From CAZXDS01 sp964639525 (lineage in GTDB: Bacteria > Bacteroidota > Ignavibacteria > Ignavibacteriales > Melioribacteraceae), in assembly GCA_964639525.1 (NCBI GenBank), contig CAZXDS010000070.1:1-15345 (forward strand): DNA of 15,345 nucleotides, read 5' to 3'. The position numbers and the translations under genes were made by a program. This document shows, piece by piece, positions 7,502 through 13,526 of this stretch. The notes under the pieces were generated by a model, which had not been told where the DNA came from, searched no databases, and was given only the letters and a program-made list of their open reading frames with translations. Each line of letters opens with the position of its first letter. The first letter of the stretch is position 1.

Positions 7502-8680
7502 ATGACAGTTACAATAATCGCAATATTTTGCAGTTTACTTCTAGTCGCTTATTTGTTTGACTTGACTTCATCCAAAACAAAAATTCCATCTGCAATTCTA
7601 TTGTTGCTTTCAGGTTGGTTAATTAAACAATCCGTTAATTTTTTTAACCTTTACATTCCCGATTTTTCATCTATCCTTCCGATTTTAGGAACAATCGGTC
7701 TTATTTTGATCGTGTTTGAAGGTTCTTTAGAACTTGAGCTGAATAAATCAAAAATTGGACTTGTGAAAAAAACATTTTTCGGAGCACTGATTCCATTGAT
7801 TGCATTGGCGTTTTTACTTGCATTTATGTTCAGTTATTTTGGAAAGTTTGGATTTCATGATAGTTTGATAAATGCAATTCCTTTCTGTGTTATCAGTAGT
7901 GCTATTGCAATTCCAAGCGTTATCAACCTAACAGCATCCGATAGAGAATTTGTAATTTATGAAAGTAGTTTGTCGGATATTTTAGGAGTACTAATTTTCA
8001 ATTTTATTGCTTTAAATGAAGCGATTACCATTTTTTCTTTTGGACACTTCCTATTGCAGCTTCTGATTATTTTTGTCATTTCATTTGTTGCAACAATAGG
8101 GCTTTCTTTACTTCTCAGCAAAATTGAGCATCACGTTAAATTTATTCCAATAACACTGATTGTTATTTGGATTTATGCCGTTTCAAAAATCTTTCACTTG
8201 CCCGGACTGATATTTATTTTGCTATTCGGTTTGTTCATTGGAAACCTTGATGAGTTAAAGCATTTTAAATGGATTGAAAAATTTAAACCTGATGAATTAA
8301 ATAAAGAAGTTCAAAAATACAAAGAGCTTACAATTGAAGCAGCATTTTTAGTCAGAGCTTTATTTTTTCTGCTATTTGGTTTTCTTATTAAAACATCGGA
8401 ACTTCTTAATTCCGAAACATTCTTGTGGGCGTTAGCAATCGTATTTTTCATTTTCATTTTTCGGGCTATTCAGCTTAAACTATCCAAAATTCCTTTACAT
8501 CCGCTACTGTTTATTGCACCGCGCGGACTTATCACAATACTTCTGTTTCTATAAATAGAATCAACACAGAATATTGCTCTCGTAAATAAATCACTAATCA
8601 TTCAAGTTATAGTTTTAACAGCCCTGCTGATGATGATAGTGCTAATGACAACTAAATCTGAAAAAAACGGAACATTTTAA
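7502..8680 (+). pseudogene. Cation:proton antiporter (CPA family) interrupted by an in-frame stop
   Basis: The first open part (7502-8554) encodes 350 residues with about ten helices. It has features of a sodium/hydrogen exchanger: VFEGSLELEL, the SSAIAIPSVI segment, and ESSLSDILGV with Asp159, a likely ion-binding acid. It stops at TAA 8552-8554 right after PRGLITILLFL, a point where such antiporters normally continue with a last helix. The same frame then stays open for 41 further codons to TAA 8678-8680. That tail reads NIALVNKSL, then a hydrophobic helix (IIQVIVLTALLMMIV), then MTTKSEKNGTF, exactly what the missing C-terminus should look like. The gene therefore looks like a full 390-residue antiporter with a single nonsense mutation. 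A sequencing error, or a functional shortened form, remains possible. It is not related in role to either neighbouring cluster. Confidence 0.8.
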
Positions 8681-8735
8681 TATAGAGCAATTAAATAATT
8701 TAATACGCCATTTAAAATTTTCACGGTATAAATAC

Positions 8736-8754
8736 TTTATTTTCGTAAAATAAA
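8736..8754. repeat. AT-only palindrome just upstream of the RiPP promoter
   Basis: TTTATTTT (8736-8743) and AAAATAAA (8747-8754) are perfect reverse complements around the loop CGT. The palindrome ends eight bases before the -35 box. It could be an operator or a weak bidirectional terminator, but such AT-only palindromes also arise by chance in DNA this AT-rich. Confidence 0.3.
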
Positions 8755-8762
8755 AAAAACTA

Positions 8763-8790
8763 TTGACTTTCGTTTTTTTTTTTTTATACT
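8763..8790 (+). promoter_or_regulatory. Sigma70-like promoter with a poly-T spacer, upstream of the RiPP genes
   Basis: TTGACT (8763-8768) and TATACT (8785-8790) are near-consensus -35 and -10 hexamers separated by 16 bases. Most of the spacer is a run of 13 T (8773-8785, the last T shared with the -10 box). Transcription would begin near 8797. It is the only good promoter seen between the antiporter and the peptide genes and lies in the right direction. The spacer length is one short of the optimum of 17, and the homopolymer is prone to slippage, so promoter strength could vary between cells. Confidence 0.55.
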
Positions 8791-8901
8791 TTTATATTCA
8801 AAAATGAAAATTATACTGTTGAGGGCAAACTGACTGTATTTTCACATATTCCTTTTTATCAATCCATTGTTACTACTGTAACCGAAAGTATAAAAGAAAT
8901 A

Positions 8902-9384
8902 TTGAGATTTACACCAACCAACAACAATTCCGAATATGATAATAAACAATTAAACTTGCAGTGGATTTTATTCTTTGTTGCTTTTTATTTGTTATCCGCT
9001 GTGCTTCTCTTTTCTGGCATTACAAAAAAAAATGACCCGTTACCGCTTTTAAATACACTAAAGCAAATAACTTTTTTACCAACAGAATTACAGATAATAA
9101 TAGCCACACTTTTACCGGTTGTGGAAATTGGTTTGGCTTTGTTAATGGTAACGAAAACTAAACCAAAATTAACATTACCAATTGTTACAGCTATGTTGGG
9201 TTTGTTTTTGGTGTTTAGTATATATGGAACAGTTGCCGGTTATGGAGCTGATTACGGGTGCTTTGGTGATGTTGTGAAAAGTAGTTTTGGTTGGGGAATG
9301 ATTTTGAGAAATGCAGTTTTTTTTATTTTAAGTTTAATAATAAATTTTATTGCTTGGCCGAGCAAAATAAATAATAATAAATAA
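8902..9384 (+). CDS. MauE/DoxX-type four-helix membrane protein
   Basis: This protein has about 160 residues from TTG 8902. Four helices (about 20-41, 62-83, 92-112 and 131-152) and the motif DYGCFGD (residues 117-123) resemble the MauE/DoxX group of redox-associated membrane proteins, whose members often accompany thioredoxin-like or maturation enzymes. Many relatives have two cysteines here (CGCFG); this protein has Tyr118 in place of the first, leaving only Cys120. The start is uncertain: no in-frame ATG exists upstream of the first helix, there is no clear ribosome site, and the frame is open for a further 45 codons upstream. The gene ends 15 bases before the precursor peptide gene. A role in thiol chemistry of the Cys-rich peptide or its exporter is an inference from position. 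Confidence 0.7.
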   Translation: MRFTPTNNNSEYDNKQLNLQWILFFVAFYLLSAVLLFSGITKKNDPLPLLNTLKQITFLPTELQIIIATLLPVVEIGLALLMVTKTKPKLTLPIVTAMLGLFLVFSIYGTVAGYGADYGCFGDVVKSSFGWGMILRNAVFFILSLIINFIAWPSKINNNK

Positions 9385-9387
9385 TTT

Positions 9388-9393
9388 AGGAGG
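9388..9393 (+). promoter_or_regulatory. Strong ribosome binding site of the precursor peptide gene
   Basis: AGGAGG lies six bases before ATG 9400. This full complement to the anti-Shine-Dalgarno sequence is stronger than the sites in front of most genes here, and it decides the start of the short peptide gene. Confidence 0.8.
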
Positions 9394-9399
9394 TTTCAA

Positions 9400-9576
9400 A
9401 TGAAAAAACTTAGTATGCTGAATTTATCTTATCGAGAACTATTAGCGGAAGAAAAAAGAAAGGTTACGGGAGGTAGAACTGTTGCCCCTTGCCTTTCTGT
9501 TTGTTGTGAGTGTGATAATGGTGATAACTCAAATTGGAAAACAAATTCGGCTGAAACCCAAAAAAATGCGGGTTAA
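9400..9576 (+). CDS. RiPP precursor peptide with GG leader (GG-Bacteroidales type)
   Basis: This is a 58-residue peptide. The leader, residues 1-25, begins MKKLSMLNLSYREL and ends KVTGG (Gly24-Gly25), the form cut by C39 peptidases. The pattern LxxLSxxEL...GG agrees with the GG-Bacteroidales natural product precursor family (TIGR04149). The predicted core, Arg26-Gly58 (33 residues), has four cysteines (31, 35, 36 and 38) packed in PCLSVCCECDNG, followed by a polar Asn/Ser/Thr-rich tail with one Trp46 and a final NAG. The gene sits between a MauE-like gene and the matching radical SAM maturase, and the exporter with the C39 domain is encoded downstream. The expected product is a modified, secreted peptide with probable crosslinks at Cys; the chemistry is not known. 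The call is firm from leader, ribosome site and context. Confidence 0.88.
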   Translation: MKKLSMLNLSYRELLAEEKRKVTGGRTVAPCLSVCCECDNGDNSNWKTNSAETQKNAG

Positions 9577-9589
9577 ATCGATTTAAACT

Positions 9590-9619
9590 AATATCCCAAG
9601 TAGTATTACTTGGGATATT
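9590..9619 (+). terminator. 13-bp hairpin between precursor and maturase genes (attenuator-like)
   Basis: AATATCCCAAGTA (9590-9602) and TACTTGGGATATT (9607-9619) are perfect reverse complements around the loop GTAT. The run of T after it is short (9618-9621, TTTT, partly inside the stem), so it may stop only a share of transcripts. It could also protect the 3' end of the short peptide mRNA. Either way the precursor would be made in excess over the enzymes downstream. Confidence 0.72.
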
Positions 9620-9633
9620 TTATAGAGGAGAAA

Positions 9634-11100
9634 ATGAGTAATAAATTAGATGTTGAAATATTCCAGGTTGGTAGTAATAACTATTTTTATTGTAAATCGA
9701 AAAAACAAATGCACCTTTGTCCCGATGAACTAAAAGGAATATTACTTGATAAACGGAGTTTTGATGAAACAATTGACGAAAGCAAGAGAGATTGTAGAAA
9801 TTATTATTTAAAAAAATATGAATATTTACTCAGCAACAATTATTTTGAAATTAAGGAACCAGTTCGTCTCAAAAATAGGCTTGACCCTTCAGAAATTGAA
9901 CATTATATTGCTAATTCTTACCGTATTGTTTTTGAGGTAACAGAAAATTGTAATCTTAATTGCAAATATTGTGGTTATGGTGAATACTATACTACGCATG
10001 GTGTGAGAAAAAATAATTCTATCAGATTTGAAACTGCAAAGACTATAATTGATTTCTTTTTTGAAAAATGGAAATCAAAAATATCGTTGAATCACAAAAA
10101 GTTTAATCGATTAATCCAGTTTTATGGCGGAGAACCTCTTCTAAATTTCAATGTTATAAAACGTATTGTTGAATATACTGAAAAAAAAGACATGATGTGT
10201 AGATATTCCATGACTACGAATGGTATGCTACTTCCCAAGTATATGGATTTTCTAGCTATGCACAAATTTTCTCTTTTGATAAGTTTAGATGGTCCTAAAA
10301 TTAATAATAAATTTAGAATTACAAAAAATAATAAGAATTCGTTTGATACCGTTTTTTCAAATATTAAAAAATTACAGAAGAACCACCCCATTTACTTTAG
10401 GGAAAATGTCCGATTTAATTGTGTATTAAATACAACGAGTAATATTGATGAGATAAATAACTTTTTTATGTCGAACTTCAGTAAAAAACCTGAACTATCT
10501 GAAATTACTGCAATAGGTATTGCCAAAGAAAAGAAAAAAGATTTTCTCAGAATATTCAAGAGTAGAGCAAAATGTTTAGAAGAATCAAAATTTCAAACAA
10601 ATCATAATTTGGAAAAGAATCCATTCTATAATGATTTTGTCGTTTTTCTTTTTGATTTTGCACCAGGTTTTTATTATTCATATAACCAATTATTAAATGG
10701 GAACTTTTTAGATAGTGAGATACAGACAGGTTCTTGCCGGCCATACATTAATCGAATTTATGTGACTGCTTCAGGTAAAATTCTACATTGTAATTTTATT
10801 GAGCCAAAATATATTCTTGGAGAAGTTCAGAATAATAATGTGATAATTATAAAAGGTCAAGTAACTAGTATGTACAATGATTTACTAGAAAGTATAGGAG
10901 AACAATGTAAAAAATGTTACAGAGTATTTAGTTGTAGAAAATGTTTATTCCTTAATGTACATTCAAAAGGTGAACATTTCAGTTGTGATGGATATTTATC
11001 AAAAAAAGGTTTAAATGAATTACTAATTGAACAAATTAAATACTTCGAAAATAATAGGCAATTGTATTCCCACATAAAAAATAATTTGAGACTAATTTAA
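9634..11100 (+). CDS. Radical SAM/SPASM peptide maturase (GG-Bacteroidales family)
   Basis: This protein has 488 residues from ATG 9634. GAGGAG at 9625-9630 supports this start, while an earlier in-frame TTG lies inside the hairpin. An N-terminal region (1-95) probably binds the leader. It is followed by the radical SAM domain with C106-NLN-C110-KY-C113 in VTENCNLNCKYCGYG, the YGGEPLLN motif and SMTTNGMLL. The C-terminal SPASM domain has Cys368, Cys386, Cys425, Cys428, Cys434, Cys437 and Cys451, in the CX2CX5CX2CX13C arrangement that binds extra 4Fe-4S clusters. The enzyme would cleave S-adenosylmethionine to a radical and modify the Cys-rich core of the adjacent precursor. Stretches such as the CNLNCKYCGYG region and KYMDFL...LLISLDG fit the family named GG-Bacteroidales (TIGR04148). 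The exact reaction (for example a thioether link) is not known. Confidence 0.92.
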   Translation: MSNKLDVEIFQVGSNNYFYCKSKKQMHLCPDELKGILLDKRSFDETIDESKRDCRNYYLKKYEYLLSNNYFEIKEPVRLKNRLDPSEIEHYIANSYRIVFEVTENCNLNCKYCGYGEYYTTHGVRKNNSIRFETAKTIIDFFFEKWKSKISLNHKKFNRLIQFYGGEPLLNFNVIKRIVEYTEKKDMMCRYSMTTNGMLLPKYMDFLAMHKFSLLISLDGPKINNKFRITKNNKNSFDTVFSNIKKLQKNHPIYFRENVRFNCVLNTTSNIDEINNFFMSNFSKKPELSEITAIGIAKEKKKDFLRIFKSRAKCLEESKFQTNHNLEKNPFYNDFVVFLFDFAPGFYYSYNQLLNGNFLDSEIQTGSCRPYINRIYVTASGKILHCNFIEPKYILGEVQNNNVIIIKGQVTSMYNDLLESIGEQCKKCYRVFSCRKCLFLNVHSKGEHFSCDGYLSKKGLNELLIEQIKYFENNRQLYSHIKNNLRLI

Positions 11101-11111
11101 GAATAGATTAA

Positions 11112-12329
11112 ATGAATAGTGGAAAAGATAAAAAAAAGAAAATAGTTTTTATTGAACCTTACGTTTATACTAATAGAAACACTAAAGAATATCTATTTCT
11201 CAATACTCTTGACGGAAGAAAAATAATTATAAATAACCCAAGTTCTAAATTAAAAAGGCTTTTAAACGAGTTATTTAATAATAATTTTGTTGCTAGTATA
11301 AATGGAAATATTTTGTCTTTTTTAGATATTAAGAATTTCATAAGTGAAATCCGTGAGAAGTATATTGGCGATATTATCGATCAAGGCGGGGAAAATGTTC
11401 CAGTTCAATTTTCACCAATTATCAACATACAAGAGGCAAAAACCTTTAATGGATGGAATATTGAAAAAAATCTTTTGGGCAATATTAATTCATTAGAGAT
11501 TTCATTAAATAATAATTCCAAAAAAAAACTTTCATCATTAAGAATAATTGAGAATTACATAAGAAATCCGGGGAAAATATTGTATGAAATCAATATTGAA
11601 TTACTAAGCGAATTGTTAGATTTATCAAAATATCATTCGTATTGGGACATAAATATAGTAGGTGCCAATATATTTAAATATACATGGCTGAAAAATATCT
11701 TTAACCAGATTATAGATTTAGAAAATAGAATTAATTATTCGGTCCCTTTTTCTAAGGAGAATTATAATTATTTTAATAATAATAAAAATATTTATAACTT
11801 AAAAAATACAAAATTTTTCTTTCTCCATAAAGATTTGAACAGTCAAATAAAGTTAATCAAAGACAAGCAACTACATTTGAATATAATTATAGATGATTTC
11901 TGTAATATAGAACCTATAGAACAATTGTTAGACGCTTTTAAATTATTTAATTTTACTTTTTATCCATCAAGTATTTATATTCAAAAGTCGAGTAATGTAG
12001 AATATACGAAAGAAGAACTATTTAATAATACTCAAGATATGGAAAAAATCTTGTTAAAAGGGGAAGTAAACCCACTGCTTTATGGCAAATTATATATTAG
12101 AGAAGACTCAGCAGTTTATTCAAATATATATAAAGATAAATTAGGTAAACTTTCCAAGGATTCTTTTAAGGAAATCATAAGAATTGAGATTGAAAACAGA
12201 AGAAATTGGTTTGAAACAAGGCAAGATGCAAAACCTTGTAAAAACTGTTTATTCAATCTTATTTGTCCGCCTATATCTCAGTTCGAGTGGGAATTAAATC
12301 AATTTGATAATTGTTTGTTTTATGAATGA
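11112..12329 (+). CDS. Pseudo-radical-SAM protein, partner of the GG-Bacteroidales maturase
   Basis: This 405-residue protein is rich in Asn, Ile and Lys and begins 11 bases after the maturase. The N-terminus FIEPYVYTNRN...LFLNTLDG resembles the leader-binding start of SPASM maturases, but the middle has no CX3CX2C cluster motif. The C-terminus keeps cysteines in a partial SPASM form: C376-X2-C379-X5-C385 and Cys401, with CPPIS after Cys385. This is the pattern of the pseudo-rSAM protein that accompanies GG-Bacteroidales maturases (TIGR04150). It cannot cleave S-adenosylmethionine by the normal route. It is likely a scaffold or substrate-binding partner that presents the precursor to the active enzyme. 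That role is inferred from loss of the catalytic motif and constant pairing in the family, not shown. Confidence 0.85.
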   Translation: MNSGKDKKKKIVFIEPYVYTNRNTKEYLFLNTLDGRKIIINNPSSKLKRLLNELFNNNFVASINGNILSFLDIKNFISEIREKYIGDIIDQGGENVPVQFSPIINIQEAKTFNGWNIEKNLLGNINSLEISLNNNSKKKLSSLRIIENYIRNPGKILYEINIELLSELLDLSKYHSYWDINIVGANIFKYTWLKNIFNQIIDLENRINYSVPFSKENYNYFNNNKNIYNLKNTKFFFLHKDLNSQIKLIKDKQLHLNIIIDDFCNIEPIEQLLDAFKLFNFTFYPSSIYIQKSSNVEYTKEELFNNTQDMEKILLKGEVNPLLYGKLYIREDSAVYSNIYKDKLGKLSKDSFKEIIRIEIENRRNWFETRQDAKPCKNCLFNLICPPISQFEWELNQFDNCLFYE

Positions 12330-12370
12330 TAATTAAAATAATGGTTACAAAGTAATATTCACTTTATAGA

Positions 12371-12388
12371 AGAAGCAAAACTGCTTCT
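12371..12388 (+). other. Small hairpin between pseudo-rSAM and propeller genes
   Basis: AGAAGCA (12371-12377) pairs with TGCTTCT (12382-12388) around the loop AAAC. It is not followed by a T run, so it is not a standard terminator. It may affect mRNA processing in the 96-base gap, or it may be chance. Confidence 0.35.
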
Positions 12389-12425
12389 GAAACGATCACT
12401 AATATTTTTAAAAGGAATTAATCAA

Positions 12426-13514
12426 ATGAATTATTTATTAAAAATTACAATTCTCATATTATATGCTTTCGTATCTCAAAATGCACAAAACAAACCAGAA
12501 GTGATACGTTTTAATGAAAAAACATTAATTAATTCAGAAAATAAAAAATACTTTTTAGATAACCCGTTAAAAATTATTGAATGCAATAAAAATATAGTTA
12601 TACTGGATAAGAGTTCTCCTTTCGTAAAAATATTTGATTTAAATGGTAAATTCATAAAATTTTTTGGTATAAAAGGGAAAGGCCCAGGAGAGTTTTTAGC
12701 ACCAGTATTAATAAAAAGTTATGCAGATTCTTTGCTGTATATTTATGATTGGAGAAGAATGGAAATATCAGTTTTTACTATCAGTGGAGATTACCTTAAG
12801 TATTTTAAATTTAATGATATGATTAAAGATTTTGAGGTCTTAAAAAAAAATCAGATAGTTTATTCGATGAGAAATATGAATAAAATTAGATTGAATGAAG
12901 CATCCGATTATAAAATATTTTTATATCGAGATTCTCAAAATATTTTGCTTGATTCAATAAAAGTTGATGATAAAATTTGGTTTGGAAAAAGAAAATTACT
13001 TATGTCTTTACCTTTTATCAGAAAAAAGTATTTTTATATAAATAAACTAAATAATATTATAATTATAGATAATAAATCATTTAAGTTTAAAATTATTGAT
13101 TCTAAAATTTTAAGTTATAATATTAAAGAACATGTTCAAAAAATTGGACCAAAAATTACAATAAAAGATCAGAATGAATATTTTAATACTAAGATTATTG
13201 TTGATCCTGAAGGGAATAGATTAGATAAAATACCGCTTGATGTTCGAAATTCAATAAAATTTCCTATATATAAACCACGTATTGCTTCAATTATATATGA
13301 TTCGAATGATGATTATGTTTGGATAAAGGTGTATGCTAAAGAAAAACAATATGATAAGTATGAAATATTTCATAAAGATGGAGTCTATTTAAAAACTGTT
13401 CTAATAAAGAAAAACTTACTAAAGAATCCATTAATTATTAATGAGCATTATTTTTTACAAGTAGCTTATTTAGATGGTTTACCTGTCATTAAAAAATATT
13501 CGAAACAGAATTAG
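12426..13514 (+). CDS. Secreted 6-bladed beta-propeller protein
   Basis: This protein has 362 residues with a signal peptide (residues 1 to about 20, a hydrophobic LLKITILILYAFVS core) and no lipobox cysteine, so export to the periplasm is likely. The rest has the repeat style of 6-bladed beta-propeller proteins common in Bacteroidota: VKIFDLNGKFIKFFG followed by GKGPGEF (residues 84-90), then YIYDW, VFTISGDYLKYF and a late YEIFHKDGVYLKTV blade. AAGGA at 12412-12416 supports the ATG. It lies between the maturation genes and the exporter, only 12 bases before the latter, so it belongs to the locus. Such proteins often appear beside these peptide systems, but their job is unknown; binding the exported peptide or acting as an envelope sensor are possibilities. 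No catalytic residues are evident. Confidence 0.75.
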   Translation: MNYLLKITILILYAFVSQNAQNKPEVIRFNEKTLINSENKKYFLDNPLKIIECNKNIVILDKSSPFVKIFDLNGKFIKFFGIKGKGPGEFLAPVLIKSYADSLLYIYDWRRMEISVFTISGDYLKYFKFNDMIKDFEVLKKNQIVYSMRNMNKIRLNEASDYKIFLYRDSQNILLDSIKVDDKIWFGKRKLLMSLPFIRKKYFYINKLNNIIIIDNKSFKFKIIDSKILSYNIKEHVQKIGPKITIKDQNEYFNTKIIVDPEGNRLDKIPLDVRNSIKFPIYKPRIASIIYDSNDDYVWIKVYAKEKQYDKYEIFHKDGVYLKTVLIKKNLLKNPLIINEHYFLQVAYLDGLPVIKKYSKQN

Positions 13515-13526
13515 ATTACCAATGAA

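Larger units (their letters stand above)
8681..8901. other. Intergenic and leader region before the MauE-like gene
   Basis: This region holds the AT palindrome, the promoter and a leader of about 100 bases. ATG 8804 opens only a nine-codon frame ending in TGA. The frame of the MauE-like gene is open back to TGA 8764 with protein-like codons (TVFSHIPFYQSI), so the real start of that gene could lie further upstream at a non-ATG codon. Confidence 0.5.

Noticed and set aside
8804..8833. Nine-codon leader peptide frame starting at ATG 8804
   Set aside because: It starts only a few bases after the predicted transcription start, has no ribosome site and no regulatory pattern such as a codon run.
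9610..9633. Eight extra N-terminal codons of the maturase from a TTG start
   Set aside because: The TTG lies inside the hairpin arm and has no ribosome site, while ATG 9634 follows GAGGAG.
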